A DNA stretch of 64,000 nt, taken from the NCBI GenBank assembly GCA_003165315.1, contig PLSX01000231.1, positions 24,038-88,037 on the forward strand, read 5' to 3'. The notes below the pieces were generated by a model. The model made no database searches. It worked only from the letters and a program-made list of their open reading frames with translations, and had not been told where the DNA came from. The DNA is from Acidobacteriota bacterium (lineage in GTDB: Bacteria; Acidobacteriota; Terriglobia; UBA7540). The position numbers and the translations under genes were made by a program. Positions 42,681 through 50,919 of the stretch are shown here, in pieces; position 1 is the first letter of the stretch, and each line of letters opens with the position of its first letter.

Positions 42681-44177
42681 ATGCAGGGCATTGAGGCAAA
42701 TCATGAGAATCTTTCCCGCCAAGTCTGGATTCTCGCCCTTTCAAGTCTGAGCATCATCATTTTGGCAGGCGGAGTGACTTGCCAAGGCGCGGGTGCTGAC
42801 CCGCCAGCCCATGCGACAGCCTCTGGAATATTGGAAGCGGACCAACACGCTGGGAGTTTGATCGGCCTGCAATACGAATCGTTCTTTACACCGCACAACG
42901 TCGGCAGCTACGAAACGGCCGAGGCCACTCCGATCCTGGGCAAGTACAGTTCCTATGACGTCAGAGTGATTCGCAAGCATGAAGAGTGGTTTGAGGATCT
43001 GGGCATCGACTGGCTTTTGCTCGACTGGAGCAATATGCTTTGGATGCATCCGGAATGGGAAAAGCACGAAAGCAGCACTGGGGAGATTGAAGCCACCACC
43101 GCCCTGCTCTTCCAAACTTATCGTCAATTGGAAAAGGAGGGCAGGCATCCACCCAAGCTGGTGATCATGCTGGGCCTCCAGAACGGCAAACTAGTCCCGA
43201 ACGGCGTCCAGCGGATGAATAACGTCATCGCGTGGACGAAAGCGAACTTTCTCGACAACCCCGAATACAAGAACCTCTGGCTTTACTATCATGGCAAACC
43301 ACTGTTGGCCATCCTCTATCACGTGAGGCTTACCTGTCCTGAAATCAAGGTGGGGACTAGCGGGATCGTCGCGCCGGATTGGACCGTGCGCTATTTGGGT
43401 TCACAACTCCAGGACACGCATGTGAATGATTGCGGCCTTTGGTCGTGGATGGATGGCCCCATTCGGCAAGCGGTGACGCGCCGCGACGGAATCGCCGAGG
43501 AGACCGTCGTCACACCTTCAAGCTTCCCCATGCCGGGCGGTTGGCTTCATCCGCAAGCCGTCGGCCGCGACCACGGATCACCCTATCTGGAGAGCTGGGA
43601 AGTCGCCTTTGAGAACCATCCGAAGTTCGTTCAAATCCACCAGTGGAACGAATTTGTTGGCCAGGCCGAAGGCATGGGTTTTGGCCCCGCCCATGACATC
43701 TACGGCGATGAGTACAATCTTGAGTTCAGCGACGACATTGAGCCCACCCAAATGGACCAATGCGCCTACCGGGGCTGCGGGGGCTGGGGGTATTACTATA
43801 TGAACCTCACGAAGGCAATTCTCTCCCTCTACCGGAATGAGACGCCGGATATCACCGTGATGACTCTATCAGCCCCCTTCGAGACCGTCGTGAAAGACAA
43901 CAAGCTCCCATTAAATTGGAGAACGCTGGGCAAATTCCCAAAATCCTACACCCTGGAATTAGACGGGCATGTTGTTGCCGACAAGTTGATGGAAGATAGT
44001 TATACGCTGTTACTTTCAACAATTCCGCCGGGAAAGCATCACGTCACGCTTACCGCGCACGGTGTGCACACTTACTTTGATCTATCGCCATCCAAACTTA
44101 CGACACGGTCCCTCCAACCGCTGCCGGTGTCATCTGAAGTCGAGTTCACTTATTCCCCCGCCACAGCGGATAGATAG
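42681..44177 (+). CDS. Secreted glycoside-hydrolase-like protein
   Basis: 498 residues with a signal peptide (ILALSSLSIIILAGGVTC; not a good lipobox). The body resembles TIM-barrel proteins of the GH99/GH71 and WbsX-like group: FFTPHN, ILGKYSSYDVRVIRKHEEWF, LGIDWLLLDWSNMLW, then YYHGKPLLAILYH, ESWEVAFENHPKFVQIHQWN, EF with candidate acids Asp and Glu. The last 120 residues look like a separate beta-sandwich. Substrate unknown and family placement is by motif likeness only. ATG 42681 follows GGAATGGAG. Independent gene; the next is convergent. Confidence 0.55.
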   Translation: MQGIEANHENLSRQVWILALSSLSIIILAGGVTCQGAGADPPAHATASGILEADQHAGSLIGLQYESFFTPHNVGSYETAEATPILGKYSSYDVRVIRKHEEWFEDLGIDWLLLDWSNMLWMHPEWEKHESSTGEIEATTALLFQTYRQLEKEGRHPPKLVIMLGLQNGKLVPNGVQRMNNVIAWTKANFLDNPEYKNLWLYYHGKPLLAILYHVRLTCPEIKVGTSGIVAPDWTVRYLGSQLQDTHVNDCGLWSWMDGPIRQAVTRRDGIAEETVVTPSSFPMPGGWLHPQAVGRDHGSPYLESWEVAFENHPKFVQIHQWNEFVGQAEGMGFGPAHDIYGDEYNLEFSDDIEPTQMDQCAYRGCGGWGYYYMNLTKAILSLYRNETPDITVMTLSAPFETVVKDNKLPLNWRTLGKFPKSYTLELDGHVVADKLMEDSYTLLLSTIPPGKHHVTLTAHGVHTYFDLSPSKLTTRSLQPLPVSSEVEFTYSPATADR

Positions 44178-44357
44178 AACCAACTGTGGGCGAAAACGTG
44201 AATTTAATGTGCCCGGTGCAATGTGCCCTGAGGCACGCGGCTGCGGTAGCACAAACCACCTTCCGCTCACGCCACGGTAATCACCCGTTTCAACTCCAGT
44301 CACGGAAAGGCGCTGGCTGCTGCGACCGCATTCAAGGCGCTTACGGGGCAGATCAAA

Positions 44358-47207
44358 TCAATCGTGATCATGATCCTGAATATCACGGCGTATAAGATTG
44401 GGGTCGTCCAGCGGCGTGCCCTGATGCGCCTTTACGTCCAATCCCGTCTCGCGAACCTTGGCGGGATCAAAGATGCGCAGATCGCTGGGCAGCGCATCGT
44501 AGGGCGTGAAGTCCGGCTGATCCGTGAAGAAGTCCGTAAGGTCGGTGGCGGCGGCATCAAACTGATTCAGGTAGGGCAATCCAAGGGTCAGATCAAATGT
44601 CTTCAGGATGCTGGCAATGCTGGTATGGGCGTGCGAAACATAATCGCGCCGCGCGTAGGGACTGATGACCATCAAAACGCTGCGATGCGCATCAACATGA
44701 TCCCTGCCGTCCTGCGCGTCGTCCTCCGTCACAAAAATTGCCATGTCGCTCCAAAACGGGTTGTGGGAAAGCAGTTGCACCAGTTTGCCCAGCGCCAGAT
44801 CGTTATCCGCCACATAGGAGGCGCGGTAAGGGTAGCCATCATCCGGCCGCGGGTCAGCCGTGTGATCGTTCGGTAGCCAGATATAAATGAATTGCGGCAG
44901 CGGCTCCTTGCCACTGGCATAACGGATTTGAAACTCGCGCTCAAACTGGCCGTAGCGGTACTGGTCGGAAATATTGGTGTTGAACGTGGCGTAATCGCGC
45001 GAGGTGTTTTCAAAAAGGGCCTCGGACATCGGCATGTTGGTGGCCTCGCGAATCCCCGTGGGCTGGTCTCCAACTCCCTCGTCATATCCGGCAATTTCCA
45101 ACCCCTCGCCATAGTTGCGAAAGGTGATCTTCTTGCGCGAAAGCTGCTCCCACAGCGAACCGGCTTCCAGAAAGGTCTCCGGAAAAGGATGCGTGGACCC
45201 GATGGCGAGCCGGCCGGGCACATCATCGTCCGCATCGAAGCTGAAGTGCCCGCCGTAACCTGCAGGCACGGCGGTTTCCAAAACCTCGTTAGGATAGTTT
45301 CCCACCAGCCAGTGATGGCCATCCACAGAGACGTCGGACTCAACGTAAAAGTTGTCACTGATCCCAAACCGCCGCGCCAGGGCATGGTGGTTGGGTGTGA
45401 CGTGGCCATCTTCCACGGTGGGTTGATCTTTGTCCTTCACCTCAGCGGTCTCACCCCAGCGGGCGAGCGAAAGAAGACCGGCAAAGGAAGCATCATCCGG
45501 ATGCAGGTCGCCGAACATTTCGTCGAAAGTGCGGTTTTCTTTCACGATGAAGACGACGTGCTTGATGGCTCCGCCCAGCGGGGGAGGGGGAATCTGAATC
45601 CAATCGAAGAAGTCCCTACAACCTTGGAAAAAGTGGCACCCCGAGTGCTTTTTTACATATTCAGCGGTGCTCCTCACACTGCCTTCATAATCCTCGTATT
45701 GCGGGAAGGTTGAAGCAGAAAGTGGGAGGAAGCCATTTTCACGCATCACCTGAAAGGATTTGGTGTCCCATTGGTCATCTGTACCTAACGGGATGATCGA
45801 AACCGTCCCCTTCATGATGTCCCCGATATAAGATCCTTCCGGCCCGGGGTGATAATCCGGCCCTCCGTTGGGTCCTGCCCCAAATCCCTTGGCATTGGCA
45901 ACGTAAAGAGTTTGGTTGTCGGCGCTCAGGGCCACGCGAGCCGGGAACCATGCGGTGGGCAGATATCCTAGAACCTTACCCCTATGAGCATCCAGCACAG
46001 CCACAGCGTTAATGCCGCTGCACGCCACATAAAGCCGTTTTTTATCTGGGCTGAGCGCCATACCGAAGGGCAGCACTCCACGCAGGCCTCTTACAGAATG
46101 GTCGGGTTCCAACACGATCGTCTTCTTCACATGATTCGTTCGCGCATCGAGCACGCTGATGCTATCCTGCGCGGCGTTCGAGACGAAAATCTCCTTCCTG
46201 CCCGCCACCACGGCTCCGGGGCTCGAGCCGCCCACCGATTTATCGCCCACAGGAATTCCGGTGCGAACTTTCGCCACCACGTTGGGTTTTGCCGGGTCGC
46301 GAATATCAATGACGAAAACAGAGTTCGAATCCGGAAGATTGGGGTCGCCCAGTCCGGCAATCTTCTTGCCCTCCACGGTGGCGCCTTCCTCCGCTTCTTT
46401 CGAAGGAAATCCGAACGCGGGAAATTCCAACCCGGTGTGCCGCGGGTCTTTGGGATCGTAGCCGGGCACCAGCGAATACTGGAACATGCCCACGTTCGAA
46501 ACGTAGGCGCGCTTCCCGTCTGGTGACAGCGCCAATCCAAAGGGCATGCGGCCCACCGGAAGGCTGGCAAGGATCTGCTTCGCCCGCACATCCACGACAA
46601 CCATGCGAAAATGCGCGAGGTCGAGCACAAACAGGCGGCGGCCGTCGCGCGACAGCTCCAAAGTGCCCGTCAGGCTGTGCTCAAAAGTCTTGCCTTGGAT
46701 CGTTCCATCAAGGCTGAGTGAGTCAAGCCGCTGATGCGTCACCAGGTCAAACACTCCAATCTTTCCGTTGTCGCCCTCGGAGACATAGAGCGTGCGATTG
46801 TCCGGGGCGATGGCCGCGCCCAGAAAAACGCTTTGAGGATCATCATCGTTGGAATTCAGCGTGGGCGGAATCTGTGCCACTTGGGGTTGAGAACTGTCGA
46901 GCCCCGTGATGATCGACACGGAGAAAGGCATGATGCCGCTGTTGACCGTCACCAGAGTCTTACCGTCGGGGCTCAGAGCCAGACCATAAGGGTGCGGCGC
47001 GACTCTAACCTGCTTGCCGAGGGGAGTAATCAGTCTTCCACTGGGCAGAACAGTTTCTCCGGCAGGATCGATCTTGGTTGGCCGGTTTCCCGCAGGCGCC
47101 GACAATGAAGACCTGGAAGCGCCCTGCGGATCGGCAGTCTGCGCGGAAACGGTCTGGCTTAGAAAAATCAAAAACACAGTGAGCACTGAAATGATGCTGG
47201 CTCGCAT
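44358..47207 (-). CDS. Secreted YncE-type beta-propeller fused to a phosphoesterase domain
   Basis: 949 residues. The signal peptide ISVLTVFLIFLSQTVSA gives cleavage near residue 22. Residues about 40-480 are beta-propeller repeats (PYGLALSPDGKTLV, PFGLALSPDGKRAYVSNVG, PFGMALSPDKKRLYVA). Residues about 560-940 are a PF04185-like phosphoesterase with VKENRTFDEMFGDL, HPDD, DNFYVESDVSVDGHHWLVGN, VTEDDAQDGRDHVDAHRSVL. That metal-site pattern is complete. Such fusions are frequent in Acidobacteriota; substrate unknown. ATG 47207 is eight bases after GGGAGA. Confidence 0.85.
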   Translation of the reverse strand: MRASIISVLTVFLIFLSQTVSAQTADPQGASRSSLSAPAGNRPTKIDPAGETVLPSGRLITPLGKQVRVAPHPYGLALSPDGKTLVTVNSGIMPFSVSIITGLDSSQPQVAQIPPTLNSNDDDPQSVFLGAAIAPDNRTLYVSEGDNGKIGVFDLVTHQRLDSLSLDGTIQGKTFEHSLTGTLELSRDGRRLFVLDLAHFRMVVVDVRAKQILASLPVGRMPFGLALSPDGKRAYVSNVGMFQYSLVPGYDPKDPRHTGLEFPAFGFPSKEAEEGATVEGKKIAGLGDPNLPDSNSVFVIDIRDPAKPNVVAKVRTGIPVGDKSVGGSSPGAVVAGRKEIFVSNAAQDSISVLDARTNHVKKTIVLEPDHSVRGLRGVLPFGMALSPDKKRLYVACSGINAVAVLDAHRGKVLGYLPTAWFPARVALSADNQTLYVANAKGFGAGPNGGPDYHPGPEGSYIGDIMKGTVSIIPLGTDDQWDTKSFQVMRENGFLPLSASTFPQYEDYEGSVRSTAEYVKKHSGCHFFQGCRDFFDWIQIPPPPLGGAIKHVVFIVKENRTFDEMFGDLHPDDASFAGLLSLARWGETAEVKDKDQPTVEDGHVTPNHHALARRFGISDNFYVESDVSVDGHHWLVGNYPNEVLETAVPAGYGGHFSFDADDDVPGRLAIGSTHPFPETFLEAGSLWEQLSRKKITFRNYGEGLEIAGYDEGVGDQPTGIREATNMPMSEALFENTSRDYATFNTNISDQYRYGQFEREFQIRYASGKEPLPQFIYIWLPNDHTADPRPDDGYPYRASYVADNDLALGKLVQLLSHNPFWSDMAIFVTEDDAQDGRDHVDAHRSVLMVISPYARRDYVSHAHTSIASILKTFDLTLGLPYLNQFDAAATDLTDFFTDQPDFTPYDALPSDLRIFDPAKVRETGLDVKAHQGTPLDDPNLIRRDIQDHDHD

Positions 47208-47828
47208 GACACGGTCTCCCGGTTTAAGGTCGCACAAGCCACGAATCGTAGCACGTGTAAATTTCCGATGTGTGAAACAAGTATTTGGATCGAACGTAAG
47301 AACTCGGATGTAAGAGTTCCTGCTTGTGGAAAACCGCGAAGAAATTTCGGAATAATTGTCTTATCCGGCTGCCCATTTGCCGCCTTTTCCGACCCCGTGG
47401 AATGCCTCGTGCTAGCCTATTAACGCGACCAACGCCCCAGGGTGGAATGACGCACCTCTGCTGGCAGACAACTTCAGGGTACCGGGAATGGGGAAAAAGC
47501 CCGCCAACAACTCGAGGCCAGCCATTATGTTTATCAAACAAAATAGGTTAGCTGCTTTCAGCGAAAAATGCTAAGACTGCATACTATTGAAAATAAATAA
47601 CTTAGAAAAATTACTGACGGCAGGCCATAAAAACGCGTGGGGGCAAAAAATGAAGGCTTCAGCCATTATGTTATTGAAAATAAAGGAAGGCAAAGGTCGA
47701 TTTTGGACGTAGCCATTATGTTGTTGAAAACAAAAGCCAAAAAATTCGACCCCTTATGTTCATGAAAATAAAGGTAGAGTAGAATTCAGTTCAGTTTCTA
47801 TTAGGCACAGCCCATACACTGAATTAAC
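47208..47828. other. Intergenic region with dyad repeats, AT-rich at its right end
   Basis: Divergent region of 621 bases. The right half (47521-47774) is AT-rich and contains five copies of a dyad repeat. The left half (47208-47520) has nothing recognisable. Promoters for the GTPase probably overlap the repeat copies. Confidence 0.55.
47521..47774. repeat. Cluster of 24-bp dyad repeats (CCATTATGTT...AAAATAAAGG)
   Basis: Copies at 47521, 47579 (partial), 47662, 47712 and 47752, all in the same orientation. The consensus is a dyad: CCwTTATkTT, four-base centre, AAmATAAwGG. Distances are 50 and 40 bases between the last three. The last copy ends 54 bases before the GTPase ATG. Similar copies in the other orientation lie at 58841-59109. 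Confidence 0.75.
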
Positions 47829-48809
47829 ATGCCTGCAAACCTTACCCCAATTTACCTGGAAGCGGAGCGACGGTTCAAGACCGCCAAGACGACGGAGGAA
47901 AAGATCGCGGCCCTGGAAGAAATGATGGCCACAATTCCGCGCCACAAGGGCACGGAAAAGATGCAGGCCGAACTGAAACGCCGGCTTTCCAAGTTGCGGG
48001 CTGAGGCATCACGGCGGCCCCCCAGCCGCGCTGGACTGATCCACCGTGTTGATAAAGAGGGCATCGGGCAGGTGGCCCTGGTAGGGCCGCCCAACAGCGG
48101 CAAGTCGCTTCTGGTGCGCAAGCTCACGCACGCGCAGCCCGAAGTGGCGGATTATCCCTTCACCACGCGAGTGCCGCTGCCCGGCATGATGCCGTTTGAA
48201 GATGTGCAAGTCCAACTGGTGGACCTGCCTCCGGTCCATCCGGACTTCCCTGAGTCGTGGCTCTACCAGATCATCCGCAATGCCGACGCTGTCCTGCTGG
48301 TGGTGGACCTGAGCGACCCCGACCTGTTGGAGGATCTTGAGACAACGCTTGGCCAGGTGGCAAACGCCAAGGTGCAACTCAATTTGGGCGAAGTACCGAA
48401 CACGCCCGGATGGATGCGCAAACGCACTCTGCTGGTGGCTAACAAGATCGACATAAGCGGCACCCCGGAGGATCTCCAAATCCTCCGTGACTTGTACGGC
48501 GAGCGATTTGAGCTGACCCGGGTTTCCGCAGAAACTGGTGAGGGGCTTGAAGGACTGCGGCAGACAGTGTTCGAAATGTTGGATGTCATTCGCGTCTACA
48601 CCAAGGCGCCGGGAAAAAAGTTGGAGTTGGTTGCACCCTACGTCCTGAAGCGCGGCTCACATTTGATCGACCTTGCAGCCCACGTCCACCACGATTTTTT
48701 GGCCCAGCTCAAGTATGCCCGTCTTTGGCGCGAAGGCCGATTCGAAGGCCAGATGGTAAACCGCGATCATGTGCTGGAAGATAAGGACGTGGTGGAGTTA
48801 CACCGCTGA
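47829..48809 (+). CDS. Obg/DRG-like GTPase with TGS domain
   Basis: 326 residues. An amino helical segment (KTTEEKIAALEEMMATIP) precedes G1 GPPNSGKS (86-93), G3 VDLPP in place of DTPG, G4 ANKID and a carboxyl TGS domain (YTKAPGKKLELVAPYVLKRG, ending VLEDKDVVELHR). The layout and DLPP are those of DRG-type GTPases, which bind ribosomes or translation factors; the usual DRG HTH insert is missing. Bacterial copies of this form are uncharacterised. ATG 47829 is just after the dyad repeat cluster. Confidence 0.85.
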   Translation: MPANLTPIYLEAERRFKTAKTTEEKIAALEEMMATIPRHKGTEKMQAELKRRLSKLRAEASRRPPSRAGLIHRVDKEGIGQVALVGPPNSGKSLLVRKLTHAQPEVADYPFTTRVPLPGMMPFEDVQVQLVDLPPVHPDFPESWLYQIIRNADAVLLVVDLSDPDLLEDLETTLGQVANAKVQLNLGEVPNTPGWMRKRTLLVANKIDISGTPEDLQILRDLYGERFELTRVSAETGEGLEGLRQTVFEMLDVIRVYTKAPGKKLELVAPYVLKRGSHLIDLAAHVHHDFLAQLKYARLWREGRFEGQMVNRDHVLEDKDVVELHR

Positions 48810-48973
48810 CAAGACAGCTCCCCAGGCATGGACACCGGTGCGAACGACTGGCGGCAGCAGCGCAGTTCGCCCTCCGGTCGAGGCAAAGGGGATACAATGG
48901 GATGGTTGGCCCAAGAGTGAAAGGGCATCGTTCCAATTCTTAATTAACTAAGACCACCGAAGAAGGAGAATTC

Positions 48974-49357
48974 ATGCAATCAAAAGAAACCGATAAAGGC
49001 GGCACGCCTCTTGTGATCGAGTACTACTACAAGGTGGCGCCAGGCGCCGGCGCCGAATGGCTGGCGCTCTATAAAAAAAACCACAATCCCGTTCTACAAC
49101 AACTCATGAAAGAAGGCATCCTGCAGAGCGAAAAACTCTATGAACGGCGCTTCCACTCGGAGACGCCAGCATGGGATTTTAAAATCGTGATGGTTTGGCG
49201 TGACTGGGCGGCGTTGGAAGAAGCCCATTATCGCGACCCGCAGATCAAACTCGAACTCTATCCTGACCAGGAAGAATTGGCCCGGCAGGAAAAGCGACGC
49301 TGGGAAATTACCACCGGCCACTGGGACGATGTGCTGAAGGAAGTGCCGCTGGAGTAG
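48974..49357 (+). CDS. Conserved-looking hypothetical protein, dimeric alpha/beta-barrel type
   Basis: 127 residues, no signal peptide, rich in aromatic and charged residues. Starts MQSKETDKGG then LVIEYYYKVAPGAGAEWLAL; WDFKIVMVWRDWAALEEAHY resembles the second strand and helix of ferredoxin-like (ABM/NIPSNAP-type) barrels. Enzymatic function cannot be told. Strong AAGGAGAATTC ribosome site. Ends 8 bases from the convergent galT-like gene. Confidence 0.6.
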   Translation: MQSKETDKGGTPLVIEYYYKVAPGAGAEWLALYKKNHNPVLQQLMKEGILQSEKLYERRFHSETPAWDFKIVMVWRDWAALEEAHYRDPQIKLELYPDQEELARQEKRRWEITTGHWDDVLKEVPLE

Positions 49358-49365
49358 GGCCTTGA

Positions 49366-50364
49366 TTAAGCGTGTGTAAGTTCCTCGATGTTAACTTTGC
49401 GCAGTTCCTCCGCCGCGCGCTCGGGCAGCACCGAGTTGTAATAAACCTCTTTGAGAAAGTAGGATCGCGCGGTGGAGAGGCGCACCGGAACGAGTTCAAA
49501 GTGCCAATGGAAATCGTCACGCAAGGTGCGCCAAAGGTCGGAACGTTCGAATTTGGCCGTTGAATTGGGCGTGGTGTGCAAAACAAGGTGATAGTCCTGG
49601 GCCACGGTTTCCAGCCGCAACAAGACGGACTTAAGGAAGCGCGCAAAATGCAACTGACGCTCCCAGGTGATCATATCCTCTTCAAAGGCGCAACCGTGGT
49701 TAACGGGGAGAATCCACATTTCATAGGGTACGCGTGAGGCAAACGGGCAGTAGGCCACAAACTCATCGTCCCACTCAACGGTGCGCTCCTGCTTGGCAAT
49801 TTCCTGTTGGGCAATGTCGCAAATCAGGCAGCGCTCCTTCACGGAAAAGTAACGTTGCAGCGAACGAAGTTCATACACGATCCGGCGTGGAATAAAGGGA
49901 GTTGCGGTAATTTGAGAATGCGGATGGTCAGGGTCCTGCCCTGCTAGCTTGCCCTGATTGCGGAACACGCTGACGTAGCGAAATCGGCGGTCCTTCTTAA
50001 GGTCCACTATGCGGGAAACGAAGGCCCGCACGACCTGCGCGATGTTTTCATCGCTGAGATGCGAAAGGCGCAGCCGGTGGTCAGGGTTTTCGATCACCAC
50101 TTCATGCGCCCCCAGGTTGCGCATCCTGTCGTAAACACCCTCGCCGCTCCTCTGCACATCGCCTTCAATGCGATAGAGCGGGCGCAAGTGAGGAGTAACC
50201 CGAACGTCCCACCCGCCAAGGGCGCCGGTGTGGGAATAGATCGTTTGCGGGGTCAAAGCTTCCTGGCCCGGGCAATACGGACATCCTTTGAGATTCGGCC
50301 AGGTGGTCTCGCCATCTTCCTGGATGACCCAATTCAAGGATATGGGATCTTTCCTGATCTGCAT
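49366..50364 (-). CDS. galT: Galactose-1-phosphate uridylyltransferase family enzyme
   Basis: 332 residues of the HIT superfamily. CPYC (28-31) is a zinc pair; DHPHSQ (146-151) holds the nucleophilic His149 of the HPHxQ signature; later VPYEMWILPVNHGCAFEEDM and a second HIT half are present. GalT swaps UMP between UDP-glucose and galactose-1-phosphate in the Leloir pathway. No galK or galE is beside it. A related NDP-sugar phosphorylase (e.g. ADP-glucose phosphorylase type) cannot be excluded from motif alone. GGAGG five bases before ATG 50364. Confidence 0.8.
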   Translation of the reverse strand: MQIRKDPISLNWVIQEDGETTWPNLKGCPYCPGQEALTPQTIYSHTGALGGWDVRVTPHLRPLYRIEGDVQRSGEGVYDRMRNLGAHEVVIENPDHRLRLSHLSDENIAQVVRAFVSRIVDLKKDRRFRYVSVFRNQGKLAGQDPDHPHSQITATPFIPRRIVYELRSLQRYFSVKERCLICDIAQQEIAKQERTVEWDDEFVAYCPFASRVPYEMWILPVNHGCAFEEDMITWERQLHFARFLKSVLLRLETVAQDYHLVLHTTPNSTAKFERSDLWRTLRDDFHWHFELVPVRLSTARSYFLKEVYYNSVLPERAAEELRKVNIEELTHA

Positions 50365-50919
50365 CGATCCTCCAGCCCGCTGCCGGCCGCCATTTGGCCT
50401 GCGTCAGGTTGATAACAGTGATTCCAAGCATACAATTCCGGAAATGCTACCGGACAGCGGAACACCTCCAATGGATTCATCGGCGGGTCCCGCTATCCAC
50501 TTTACTATGGGGTGCGAATGGGGCTAATGAGAAGGGACCAATAATGCCTTCCGACCTTGCTCGCGCTACCCGGCGAAAAAACCGCCTTATTGGACGGCCC
50601 AAACAACTTGACGGCCGTCAAATTCACCATCGCCGCTTATTAAACGCTGGTGGACCCTTTGTGTCAAGCCTTCATCGTTCTGCTGGTACGAAAGTGCAGT
50701 CGCGGTGAAGAAGAGCCAGGAGTCGAGTTTGGCATGAAATTGGCACTGCCAGTTCCCAACAAGCGTCGGCAGCAGTTGGACGCACCTCTCCGGACGCGTA
50801 TAATGGCTCAAAGCCTAACCTTTGGTGCGGGTTGCATGTTGACGTCAAAGGAAAGAGTGCCGTTTTCGCCCATGGGAGACGGAAACATCAACGGTTAACC
50901 TTTGCCAGGAGAGTGCGGT
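50365..50919. other. Intergenic region between galT-like gene and the GspE/PilB gene
   Basis: 555 bases. I find no repeat family of this window and no convincing gene. Small frames (near 50544 and 50650) have no recognisable content. Confidence 0.45.

Noticed and set aside
47521-47774. CRISPR-like short repeats with 40-50 base period
   Set aside because: Copies differ at several positions, spacing is uneven, copies are dyads, spacers of about 15-25 bases are too short and there are no cas genes nearby.
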